A stretch of DNA of 10,265 nucleotides from assembly GCA_964617245.1 (NCBI GenBank), contig CAZTWF010000034.1, forward strand, positions 1 through 10,265, written 5' to 3'. A program made the position numbers and the translations under genes. This DNA comes from WYZ-LMO11 sp964617245. GTDB taxonomy: Archaea; Thermoproteota; Methanomethylicia; Methanomethylicales; Methanomethylicaceae. Shown here piece after piece: positions 1-6,663 of this stretch. How positions within the stretch are numbered: position 1 is the first letter of the stretch; each line of letters begins with the position of its first letter. The notes below the pieces were generated by a model, which worked only from the letters and a program-made list of their open reading frames with translations, made no database searches and was not told where the DNA came from.

Positions 1-1449
1 GGAAGAATTTCTATAAGATCTCTTTGTCTTGAAGAAGATTCTGCAAGAAAAATTTCAGAAACAGAAGATTATATAGTCTATCGTCTTGATAGACTTGGAA
101 TACCATTAATAGAAATAACCACAGGTCCAGATATTCATAATGGAGAACAAGCTCGTAGAGTTGCATTAAAGATTGGAAGAATATTACAATCTACTGGTAA
201 GGTTAAAAGAGGATTAGGAACAATAAGACAAGATTTAAATATTTCTATTGAAGGAGGTGCAAGAGTTGAAATAAAAGGTATTCAAGAGCTTAAATTAATT
301 CCAATAGTTGTGGATTATGAAATAATGAGACAAAAGAATTTATTAAAGATAAGAGATTTAATAAAAAATAATCCATTACCTGATGGAAAAATTTATGATG
401 TAACTGAAATATTTTCTTCTACTGAATGTAAAATTATTAAAAAAAGTATTCAAAATAATGGTAAAGTCTTAGCAATATTACTTAAGGGATTTAGAGGAAT
501 ATTAAAAGAAGAAATACAACCTAATAGAAGATTTGGAACTGAACTTGCTGATTATGCAAAAGTTTATGGTGGAATAGGAGGAATTTTTCATACTGATGAA
601 CTTCCAGCTTATGGTATTAAGGAAGATGAAGTAAAATTATTAAAAGAAAAACTAAGAGCTGAAGATAAAGATTGTATAGTTATAGTTGTAGGTGAAGAAA
701 AAGCTTGTAAAAATGCACTTATTGCTATAATAAAAAGAATAGAACAAGCATTTATTGGAGTTCCATCTGAAGTAAGAGCTGCAAATCCTGATGGAACAAC
801 TCATTTTATGAGACCAATGCCAGGTGCTGCTAGAATGTATCCTGAAACAGATATACCTCCTATGGTAATAACTGAAGAATTATTAAATCAAATAAGATTA
901 AATCTTCCAGAAACCTTTGAAAATAAAATAAATAGATTTATAAAAGAATATGGATTAAGTTTTGATTTAGCTTCTCTTATTGTAGATTCTCCTTATTCTT
1001 CTATATTTGAAGAAATTGTTAAGAAAAGTAAAATTAATCCCTCTCTTATTGCTTCAACATTTGAATATACATTTAAAATGTTGAAAAGAGAAGGAATAGA
1101 TGTAGATTCCTTTGATAAAAATATTATTTATGAATTATTTATGAGAATGAGTAATGGACAATTTGCTAAAGAAGCTATTACTGATATATTGAGATGGCTA
1201 GCTAATAATAAAGGAAAAGGAATAGATGATGCAATAAAAGCCTTATCTCTTATTCCTGTAGATCTTTTAGAAGTAAGAAAAAAAGCAAAAGAAATTATAG
1301 AAAGTAATATAGAAATAGTAAAGAAAGAAGGAGAAAGAGCTACAAAAAAGCTTATGGGAGAAATTATGAAAATTTATAGAGGAAAAATTGATGGAAAAAT
1401 AATCTATGATATATTAAATGAAGAGATATTAAAAATATTAAAGAATTAA
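1..1449 (+). CDS. gatE: Glu-tRNA(Gln) amidotransferase subunit E, 5'-truncated by the window edge
   Basis: GatE works with the asparaginase-like GatD to convert misacylated Glu-tRNA(Gln) to Gln-tRNA(Gln) in archaea. GatE phosphorylates the glutamate and amidates it with ammonia supplied by GatD. The frame is open from base 1, so the 5' end lies outside the window and 482 codons are visible of a family usually a little over 600 residues. The first 100 codons are the GatB/GatE kinase-like core, including a TIRQDLNIS stretch and GGARVEIKG. Codons of roughly 160-290 carry the AspRS-like (GAD) insertion, with RRFGTELADYAKVYGG and THFMRPMPGAARMYPETD. This insertion distinguishes GatE from bacterial GatB. 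The rest is the helical and YqeY-like tRNA-binding tail. The internal ATG at 310 is not the true start. glmS follows after 13 bp, probably in one transcript. gatD is not visible; I infer it lies upstream or elsewhere. Confidence 0.95.
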   Translation, partial: GRISIRSLCLEEDSARKISETEDYIVYRLDRLGIPLIEITTGPDIHNGEQARRVALKIGRILQSTGKVKRGLGTIRQDLNISIEGGARVEIKGIQELKLIPIVVDYEIMRQKNLLKIRDLIKNNPLPDGKIYDVTEIFSSTECKIIKKSIQNNGKVLAILLKGFRGILKEEIQPNRRFGTELADYAKVYGGIGGIFHTDELPAYGIKEDEVKLLKEKLRAEDKDCIVIVVGEEKACKNALIAIIKRIEQAFIGVPSEVRAANPDGTTHFMRPMPGAARMYPETDIPPMVITEELLNQIRLNLPETFENKINRFIKEYGLSFDLASLIVDSPYSSIFEEIVKKSKINPSLIASTFEYTFKMLKREGIDVDSFDKNIIYELFMRMSNGQFAKEAITDILRWLANNKGKGIDDAIKALSLIPVDLLEVRKKAKEIIESNIEIVKKEGERATKKLMGEIMKIYRGKIDGKIIYDILNEEILKILKN

Positions 1450-1450
1450 T

Positions 1451-1456
1451 GGTGAG
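1451..1456 (+). promoter_or_regulatory. Shine-Dalgarno site that fixes the glmS TTG start
   Basis: GGTGAG lies six bases before the TTG at 1463. It matches the archaeal 16S 3' end and recurs as GGTGA before purA and hypB. It supports the TTG as initiator. The TTG must also be the start because the next codon encodes the essential N-terminal cysteine. Confidence 0.75.
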
Positions 1457-1462
1457 AAATAT

Positions 1463-3262
1463 TTGTGTGGAATATTTGGATGTATAAGTGAAGAAGTTTT
1501 AGAAAAAATTTTAGATGGTTTAAAAAGATTAGAATATAGAGGTTATGATTCAGTAGGAATTGCTATTATTAATAATAATGAAATAATAATAAGAAAAAAT
1601 AAAGGAAAACTTAGTGAATTTATAGAAAATCTTGATATAAATAATATTAAAAGTAATATTGGAATTGGACATACTAGATGGGCAACACATGGTGCACCTT
1701 CAAAAGAAAATGCTCATCCTCATACAGATTGTTCAGGAAGAATTGCTATTGTACATAATGGAGTTTTAGAGAATTTTTTACAATTAAGAGAAGAATTAAT
1801 AAGAAAAGGTCATAAGTTTTCTTCTAAAACAGATAGTGAAATAATTGCTCATCTTATTGAAGATTTTATAAATAATGGATTATCATTAAAAGAAGCTATT
1901 AGGAATACATTTAAAATATTAAAAGGTTCAATTGCATGTGCAATTATTAGTACAATAGAACCAAATAAAATAATTTGTTATAAAAGAGAAAGTCCATTAG
2001 TTATTGGAATTAGTAATAAAGGAGTATTTTGTGCTTCTGATATACCTGCTTTACTTCCTTATACTAAAAATATAGCAATAGTTCCTGAAAATAAAATAGT
2101 AATTTTAGAAGAAAATAAAGTTCATGCAGAAGATCTAAATGGAGAAATTTGTATATTAGAATATAATGAAATACCATGGGATTTAGAATTAGCTGAAAAA
2201 TCAGGATTTCCTCATTTTATGATAAAAGAAATATTTGAACAACCAAGAGCAATTTCTAATACATTAAAAATACCTTTAGTATATATTGATAGAGCAATAG
2301 AATATTTAGAAAATAAAAGAATTTATCTTACAGGTTCTGGTACATCTTATCATGCATGTCTTTTTGGTTCATATCTTGCATCTCATCTTTTATCTATGGA
2401 TATGAGACCAATAATATCTTCAGAATTTACAGAGACTTTATCATCACTTGAAAATTCTACAGTAATTGCTATATCTCAATCTGGTGAAACTGCTGATATA
2501 TTAAATGCAATAAGATATGCAAAATCAAAAGGTGCAAAAATTATTGGTATTACAAATACATTAGGATCTTCTATAACAAATTTATCTGATGTTTATATAT
2601 GTACACAAAGTGGTCCTGAAATAGGTGTTGCAGCAACAAAAACTTTTCTTACTCAATTAATTTCTATAATTTTATTATTTTCATATTTTGGATTAAAAAA
2701 AGGAAAAATAAATGAAATAGATTATAATAAACTAATGAATGATATTAATAATATTCCAAAAATAATTGAAGAAATTCTAAAGAAATCTGATATTATAAAA
2801 AATATTGCATTAAAATATTCTTCAAAAGAAAATGCCTATTTCTTAGCAAGAGGAATTAATCTAGTAACTGCACTTGAAGGAGCCTTAAAATTAAAAGAAA
2901 TAAGTTATATACATGCTGAAGGCTATCCTGCTGGAGAATCTAAACATGGTCCTATATCACTTATTGAGCCAGGATTTTTATGTATATTTATAGCACCAAA
3001 AGATAGTACAAGAGATAAAATAATTGGAAATATTATGGAAATGAAGGCAAGAGGAGCTGAAATTTTTTCAATAATAACTGAAGGAGATGAAGAAATTAAA
3101 GAAATTTCAGATGAATATTTTGAAGTACCATGTGTTCATTATATTTTATATCCAATTCTATGTATTATTCCACTTCAATTATTTGCTTATTATACTGCAA
3201 TTTTCAGAGGATTAGATCCTGATAAACCAAGAAATTTAGCAAAATCAGTTACAGTTCCCTAA
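1463..3262 (+). CDS. glmS: Glutamine--fructose-6-phosphate aminotransferase (isomerizing)
   Basis: GlmS makes glucosamine-6-phosphate from fructose-6-phosphate and glutamine, the entry to UDP-GlcNAc for glycans. The 599-residue length is typical of the family. An N-terminal class II glutaminase domain covers about residues 2-215. Cys2 is the nucleophile in MCGIFG, and the conserved GHTRWATHG, HNGVLENF and KTDSE motifs are present. Two SIS sugar-isomerase domains follow at about 280-410 and 445-575. They carry TGSGTSYHA, SQSGETADI and EGYPAGESKHGP, and the usual C-terminal tail ends in KSVTVP instead of the common KSVTVE. Initiation is at TTG, because translation must place Cys at position 2 and an SD site sits six bases upstream. 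It follows gatE closely, so the two glutamine-linked enzymes are probably co-transcribed. It converges on purA with a 10-bp gap. No glmS riboswitch is seen. All catalytic motifs look intact. Confidence 0.97.
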   Translation: MCGIFGCISEEVLEKILDGLKRLEYRGYDSVGIAIINNNEIIIRKNKGKLSEFIENLDINNIKSNIGIGHTRWATHGAPSKENAHPHTDCSGRIAIVHNGVLENFLQLREELIRKGHKFSSKTDSEIIAHLIEDFINNGLSLKEAIRNTFKILKGSIACAIISTIEPNKIICYKRESPLVIGISNKGVFCASDIPALLPYTKNIAIVPENKIVILEENKVHAEDLNGEICILEYNEIPWDLELAEKSGFPHFMIKEIFEQPRAISNTLKIPLVYIDRAIEYLENKRIYLTGSGTSYHACLFGSYLASHLLSMDMRPIISSEFTETLSSLENSTVIAISQSGETADILNAIRYAKSKGAKIIGITNTLGSSITNLSDVYICTQSGPEIGVAATKTFLTQLISIILLFSYFGLKKGKINEIDYNKLMNDINNIPKIIEEILKKSDIIKNIALKYSSKENAYFLARGINLVTALEGALKLKEISYIHAEGYPAGESKHGPISLIEPGFLCIFIAPKDSTRDKIIGNIMEMKARGAEIFSIITEGDEEIKEISDEYFEVPCVHYILYPILCIIPLQLFAYYTAIFRGLDPDKPRNLAKSVTVP

Positions 3263-3272
3263 TATTATATAA

Positions 3273-4295
3273 TTATTTTTCTCTTCTATCAATTATATCT
3301 AAAGTAGAAGGCCCTGTTCCAATAATTGTCACTGGAACTTTTAATTTTTCTTCAATTTCTTCAATAAATTTTCTTGCATCTATTGATAATTCTTCAAATT
3401 TTCTTTTACCTTTACAATCTGGAAATAATACATCAAGTTTTGTTAATGCTATTTGAGTTGCACTATTTATTTTTACTGCTTTTTCTGCTAATTTAAAATT
3501 AAAAGGTGCAGCTCTTCTTTTTCTTCTTGTTACAGATGCAATTTCCATCCATCCTCTTTTAATAGCTTCTTCTTCAGAAATTTCACCTTCTAATGGACCT
3601 CCTCCTACTCTTGTAACATATGATTTAAATACAACTATTACTTCATCAACATTCTTTGGTCCAATGCCTACTTCACTACATATTCCACTTGCTGTAACAT
3701 CTCTACTTGTCACATAAGGATATGTGCCATGATATAAAGATAGAAATGTACCTTGAGTTCCTTCAATTAATACTTTGCCATCTTTCTCAATACAATTAAT
3801 AACTTCTGAGGAAACATCTGTTATAAATGGTTTTAATATTTCAAAATCCTTAGCAAGTTTTAATATACGTAGAATTCTTTCCATCATAGCAACTCCAACA
3901 CCAGAGCCTGTTGAACCTACTACTTTCATTAAAAATTCATCTTTTCTTTCTCTTTCTATATGTTCTGGTAGAATTACACCACTATTTGCATCAATACCTA
4001 TTCTATCCTTTGAATTTGTTATTTCAATTTCATTCATTAATACATCTATACTATAAAGTGTCCCAGCTCCTATTAGTAATCTTGTTTTTTTATTCAAAAA
4101 TGCACATGGAACTATTCTTAATTTTATTTCTTTTCCTTCATGAATTACTGTATGTCCTGCATTAATTGCTCCAGTTCTTACAGCTATATTATAATTATCA
4201 TTATATCCTAAATAAGCTGCAATTTTTCCTTTGGGGGGCTATTTGCCTTTCCCCTCATCTCCAAAGAATCCCCCTACTAATATAGTAGCACCCAT
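3273..4295 (-). pseudogene. purA: Adenylosuccinate synthetase, interrupted by an in-frame TAG at codon 19
   Basis: PurA joins IMP and aspartate using GTP, the first committed step to AMP. Read from the ATG at 4295, the frame gives MGATILVGGFFGDEGKGK and then TAG (4241-4239). It continues in the same frame as proline, proline, GKIAAYLGYNDNY and AVRTGAINAGHTV, followed by a full normal C-terminal body with TGSGVGVAMMERI, LIEGTQGTFLSLYHGTYP and TRVGGGPLEGEI. Without the insertion it would be about 334 residues, the usual archaeal length. The anomaly is an 18-nt insertion between two AAAGG copies, right after the GDEGKGK loop that binds GTP and IMP. Reinitiation at the TTG at 4097 would give 274 residues lacking the catalytic loop, so it should be inactive. 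A GGTGA site at 4304-4300 supports the 4295 start. The body shows no decay, so recent inactivation, strain heterogeneity, an assembly error or recoding all remain possible. The family call is near certain; the pseudogene label is not. Confidence 0.85.
4228..4245 (-). repeat. 18-nt insertion flanked by AAAGG direct repeats inside purA
   Basis: On the minus strand two AAAGG copies (4250-4246 and 4232-4228) lie 18 nt apart. Removing one repeat unit plus the intervening CAAATAGCCCCCC restores the consensus GDEGKGKIAAY. The inserted stretch contains the TAG and a run of six C. It also sits in a potential hairpin: CTTTGG (4266-4261) pairs with CCAAAG (4234-4229), and inside it GGC (4247-4245) pairs with GCC (4239-4237) around an AAATA loop. 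The exact insertion boundaries are ambiguous within the repeat. Confidence 0.7.
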
Positions 4296-4344
4296 TTAAT
4301 CACCAAAAAGTGAATTTAAATATTAAGATATAAATTTTCTTTTT
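4296..4344. promoter_or_regulatory. Divergent promoter region of purA and cofE
   Basis: This 49-bp AT-rich gap separates the purA and cofE starts. On the plus strand TTTAAATA (4315-4322) is centred about 26 bp before the cofE ATG, which has no SD site, so cofE is probably leaderless. On the minus strand TTTATATC (centred near 4332) lies about 37 bp before the purA ATG. That fits a short leader carrying the GGTGA site at 4304-4300. The assignments rest on spacing and composition only. Confidence 0.5.
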
Positions 4345-5142
4345 ATGATAAGTATCTTTGGTATTAAAACTCCTATAATAAAGCCAGGAGATGATATTGT
4401 AAAAATAGTATTAGAAAGTATAGAAAGAAATCATATAAAGATTTTAGATAAAGATATACTTGTATTTTCTGCTAAAATAATATCTACAGCTAATGGAAGA
4501 ATTTTAAGATTATCTGATATTATTCCTTCTGATAAAGCAAAAGAACTCTCATTAATTTATGATATGGATCCAAGATTTGTAGAAGTAGTATTAAGAGAAG
4601 CAGATATGATAATTGGAGGAGTAAAACATGCTCTTTTAACTATAAAAAATGGAATGATAGTAGCAAATGCTGGAGTTGATCAATCAAATGCTCCTCCTGG
4701 TTATGTAGTACTTTGGCCAGAAGATCCTCAAAAAGAAGCAAAAAGACTAAGAAATAAATTTATGGAAATAGGATTTGATATCTGTATATTAATAACTGAT
4801 AGTAGAGTATTACCTATGAGAATGGGAAATAGTGCTATTGCACTTGGTATATCTGGATTTAAACCAGTTGAAGATTTAAGAGGAAGAAAGGATCTATATG
4901 GAAGAGCTATGAGAATAAAACGTTTAGCAATTGCTGATAATATTGCAAGTGCAGCATTAATTGTAATGGGAGAAACTTCTGAAAGTATACCAGTAGCAAT
5001 AGTAAGAGGAGTAAAAGTAACTTATGGAGATTATGATATAGAAGAAGCTAAAATACCTATAGAGGAATGTTTAATTATGCATTTATTCAAAAAATATTTA
5101 GTAAATTGCAAAAAGGGGAGAGAAAATGAGTCAAAAAATTGA
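4345..5142 (+). CDS. cofE: Coenzyme F420-0:L-glutamate ligase (CofE family)
   Basis: CofE adds L-glutamate residues to F420-0 using GTP, finishing the redox cofactor F420. The 265 residues span the whole family fold. Visible family motifs are VFSAKIIST (substrate for KxxS-type recognition), MDPRFVEVVLREAD, NAGVDQSNAPPGYVVLWPEDP, then ITDSRVLPMRMG and ADNIASAALIVMGETSE near the C-terminus. The last two match the metal- and nucleotide-binding regions. The TDSRVLPMRMG segment differs from the TDTxGRPWRxG form of classical methanogen CofE. It resembles the DSRxxPLRxG branch found in other archaea and cyanobacteria, so the substrate or number of glutamates could differ. The ATG start has no SD and a TATA-like box at a leaderless distance. 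Its 3' end overlaps the downstream Lrp-type regulator by 17 nt. The stop is TGA. Whether this cell makes F420 cannot be shown here, since no other cof gene is present. Confidence 0.88.
   Translation: MISIFGIKTPIIKPGDDIVKIVLESIERNHIKILDKDILVFSAKIISTANGRILRLSDIIPSDKAKELSLIYDMDPRFVEVVLREADMIIGGVKHALLTIKNGMIVANAGVDQSNAPPGYVVLWPEDPQKEAKRLRNKFMEIGFDICILITDSRVLPMRMGNSAIALGISGFKPVEDLRGRKDLYGRAMRIKRLAIADNIASAALIVMGETSESIPVAIVRGVKVTYGDYDIEEAKIPIEECLIMHLFKKYLVNCKKGRENESKN
5114..5120 (+). promoter_or_regulatory. Strong Shine-Dalgarno site inside the cofE 3' end
   Basis: AGGGGAG within the last codons of cofE lies five bases before the ATG at 5126. It decides that start and implies translational coupling of the regulator to cofE. 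Confidence 0.7.
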
Positions 5143-5581
5143 TGAAATTGATAAATTAATATTAAAAAAATTACAAAAAAATGCACGTATTTCCTTTTCA
5201 AAAATTGCAAAGGAAATTGGAATTAGTGGAGCAGCTGTATTTTTAAGAGTTAAAAGATTACAAAAAATAGGAGCAATAAAGGGATTTAGAACAATAGTTT
5301 CTCCTGCACATATTGGAAAGCCTTTATCAGCATTTATACTTGTAAAAGCAGATCCAAAGAAATATTCTCAAGTTGTAGAAGCTATTAAAGCATTAAATGA
5401 AATAACAGAAGCATATGATGTGACAGGACCATATTATTTAATATTAAGAGTAGATGTAGCTGATAAAGCAGCTTTAACTAAAGTTATAGATACAATAGGA
5501 GCAATTGATGGTGTTGTAAGTACAGAAACTGCTATAATCTTAAGAGAAATTAAGGAAAATATAGGAGTAGATGTACAATAA
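5126..5581 (+). CDS. Lrp/AsnC family transcriptional regulator
   Basis: This is a 151-residue feast/famine regulator. An N-terminal winged helix-turn-helix covers about residues 5-60 (DKLILKKLQKNARISFSKIA, then ISGAAVFLRVKRLQKIGAIK). A C-terminal RAM/AsnC ligand-binding and oligomerisation domain covers about 66-142 (AFILVKADPKKYSQVVEAIK, then DVTGPYYLILRVDV and GVVSTETAIIL). These proteins assemble as dimers to octamers and respond to amino acids. The gene overlaps cofE by 17 nt in another frame and has a strong SD site inside cofE, so the two form an operon. A role in sensing an amino acid linked to F420 or nitrogen metabolism is only inference. No inverted repeat typical of an Lrp operator stands out upstream of cofE. 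It converges on the small zinc-ribbon gene, with 23 bp between the stops. Confidence 0.93.
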   Translation: MSQKIDEIDKLILKKLQKNARISFSKIAKEIGISGAAVFLRVKRLQKIGAIKGFRTIVSPAHIGKPLSAFILVKADPKKYSQVVEAIKALNEITEAYDVTGPYYLILRVDVADKAALTKVIDTIGAIDGVVSTETAIILREIKENIGVDVQ

Positions 5582-5604
5582 ATAATACATCAATAAAATC
5601 TTAA

Positions 5605-5757
5605 TTATAATTTAAATTCTTTTTTACAAAAAGGACATCTTACATATCCACATTCTCCAAAAGTTGCTTGTACACATCCTGAACATGCAAATGTTCTAGC
5701 ATATGTTATACTAAATCTTCTTCTACAATAAGGACATATTATTATTGTTTTGCTCAT
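5605..5757 (-). CDS. Small zinc-ribbon protein of 50 residues, divergent from hypB
   Basis: A short minus-strand frame starts at the ATG at 5757 and ends in TAA at 5607-5605. The 50-residue product contains seven cysteines: CPYC (8-11), CSGC (25-28), Cys36 and CPFC (41-44). The linkers are basic and aromatic (RRRFSITYARTF, GYVR). The spaced CxxC pairs are the signature of one or two zinc ribbons, and the codon use (AGA, ATA, GGA) matches neighbouring genes. A TATA-like tract centred near 5784 lies about 27 bp before the ATG, so the mRNA may be leaderless. It lies head to head with hypB, 53 bp apart, and converges with the Lrp gene. I do not recognise a named family. HypA, the usual HypB partner, also has a CxxC...CxxC zinc ribbon but is about twice as long and has a nickel-binding N-terminus that is absent here. 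A metal-trafficking or nucleic-acid-binding role would be a guess. Confidence 0.8.
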   Translation of the reverse strand: MSKTIIICPYCRRRFSITYARTFACSGCVQATFGECGYVRCPFCKKEFKL

Positions 5758-5810
5758 AATCTAACATAAGATTAAAAAGTATAAATTTTTTATTTTATTT
5801 TGGTGAATTT
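5758..5810. promoter_or_regulatory. Divergent promoter region of the zinc-ribbon gene and hypB
   Basis: This 53-bp gap is AT-rich. AAGTATAAATTT (5778-5788), read on the minus strand, is a TATA-like box at leaderless distance from the zinc-ribbon ATG. TTAAAAAG (5772-5779) could serve hypB, leaving a leader of about a dozen bases that carries GGTGA at 5802-5806, four bases before the hypB ATG. Confidence 0.45.
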
Positions 5811-6491
5811 ATGAAAGTTAAAGTTATAAAATCTAGTGAAGGAGAAGCTTTAGATATAGAATTAGAAGAAGATTTTTTAAAAGCTAATGAAAGAATTGCT
5901 AATCTCAATAGAAAAATGTTTGATAGATATAATGTAAAAGTTTTTGATATTATGGGTTCTATAGGATCAGGAAAGACTACAATAATTGAAAGATTAGTAG
6001 AAATATTAAAAGAAAAATATAAAATAGGAGTAATTGCTGGAGATACTTCTACAACAATAGATGCTGAAAGAATAAGTAAATATGGAGTTCCTTCTATTCA
6101 AATAAATACTGGAAAGGAATGTCATCTTGATGCTTTAATGGTAAGAAAGGCAGCAAAAAATCTTCTTCATAGAAATATTGATATAATATTTATAGAAAAT
6201 GTTGGAAATTTAATATGTCCAGCAGATTTTCCTTTAGGAGCTCATAAAAGAATTGTTGTTGTAAGTGTTACTGAAGGAGAATATATGATAAAAAAGAAAC
6301 AAGATATATTCAGAGCTGCAGATATAGGAGTTATTAATAAAAAAGATATGGCAGTATATATGGGAATTGATATAAATTCTTTAGTAAAAGATGCCTTAGA
6401 AGCAAATCCAAATATAAAAGTTGTAATAACAAATGCTAAAACAGGAGAAGGTATAAGAGAATTAATTAACTTATTAGAATTAAAAATTTAA
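5811..6491 (+). CDS. hypB: Hydrogenase/urease nickel incorporation GTPase HypB
   Basis: HypB is a G3E-class SIMIBI GTPase. With HypA it delivers nickel to the active site of [NiFe] hydrogenases, and in some organisms to other nickel enzymes. The 226 residues carry a P-loop GSIGSGKTT (49-57) and a switch region with GDTSTTIDAERI (77-88). The conserved metal-site Cys104-His105 lies in GKECHLDA. ENVGNLICPADF (129-140) supplies another conserved metal-site cysteine at 136, and NKKD (176-179) is the guanine-specificity motif. All key residues are present. There is no histidine-rich nickel-storage N-terminus, as is usual for archaeal HypB. The ATG at 5811 is supported by GGTGA four bases upstream. 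No other hyp or hydrogenase gene is in the window, so its client is unknown. A small zinc-ribbon gene is divergent, and a candidate guide RNA follows about 25 bases after the stop. Confidence 0.95.
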   Translation: MKVKVIKSSEGEALDIELEEDFLKANERIANLNRKMFDRYNVKVFDIMGSIGSGKTTIIERLVEILKEKYKIGVIAGDTSTTIDAERISKYGVPSIQINTGKECHLDALMVRKAAKNLLHRNIDIIFIENVGNLICPADFPLGAHKRIVVVSVTEGEYMIKKKQDIFRAADIGVINKKDMAVYMGIDINSLVKDALEANPNIKVVITNAKTGEGIRELINLLELKI

Positions 6492-6493
6492 GC

Positions 6494-6512
6494 TTCTTTT
6501 TTATATTTTATT
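6494..6512 (+). terminator. T-rich tract after hypB, possible archaeal terminator
   Basis: Just past the hypB stop comes TTCTTTTTTATATTTTATT, a T-rich run of the kind that terminates archaeal RNA polymerase without a hairpin. In a genome this AT-rich such tracts are common, so support is weak. Confidence 0.35.
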
Positions 6513-6515
6513 ATA

Positions 6516-6578
6516 GCGGATGAAGAGACAACGGTCTCTTGAGTTTATACTATGAAAGATTGATGGGCGGACTGACGC
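6516..6578 (+). ncRNA. Candidate box C/D guide RNA; D guide matches the 16S rRNA decoding-site segment
   Basis: This 63-nt G+C-rich island stands out in very AT-rich noncoding sequence. In order it has GCG (6516-6518), a box-C-like GATGA core (6519-6523) lacking the leading RU, a D'-like TTGA (6539-6542), a degenerate C' ATGAAAG (6552-6558), and a perfect D box CTGA (6572-6575). CGC (6576-6578) then pairs with the first three bases. The bases directly before box D, TTGATGGGCGGA, are complementary over 11 positions, with one G-U pair, to CCGCCCGUCAA. That is the near-universal CCGCCCGUC segment of 16S rRNA plus the AA found in some archaea. By the D+5 rule of this RNA class, the 2'-O-methylated base would be the C equivalent to E. 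coli C1402. Weak points are the poor boxes C and C', a stem that directly abuts the box C core (atypical for a kink-turn), and a D' guide that is self-complementary (7-bp stem 6523-6529/6534-6540). Confidence 0.5.
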
Positions 6579-6663
6579 ATATTATAATAATTGATTTATA
6601 TTGATAATTATTTATTTAATAAATCATAAAAAATTAATAATAAAATTTAAGAATTAGAAAATT
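6579..6663. other. Very AT-rich intergenic stretch between the RNA candidate and the small membrane gene
   Basis: Almost purely A and T. It holds scattered TATA-like words that could supply a promoter for the 6664 gene, but no SD site before that start. I see no gene or convincing structure here. Confidence 0.4.

Noticed and set aside
3775..4165. Plus-strand open frames antisense to purA (93 and 84 codons)
   Set aside because: They are low-complexity Ser/Leu/Phe-rich shadows of the strongly conserved purA frame on the minus strand.
4239..4241. TAG read as pyrrolysine in PurA
   Set aside because: The TAG sits in an extra six-codon insertion next to the catalytic loop, not at a conserved Pyl position, and TAG serves as the stop codon of larB in this window.
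4228..4266. Archaeal bulge-helix-bulge intron in purA mRNA
   Set aside because: The hairpin does not place two 3-nt bulges around a 4-bp helix at positions that would restore the frame, and 18 nt would be very short for an mRNA intron.
6516..6578. tRNA or H/ACA RNA in the G+C-rich island
   Set aside because: No T-loop GTTCRA motif, cloverleaf pairing or 3' ACA box is visible; the C/D reading explains more of the sequence.
6592..6626. TGATTTAT...ATAAATCA inverted repeat after the RNA candidate
   Set aside because: The arms are nearly all A/T with a 19-base spacer; such repeats are expected by chance in this composition.
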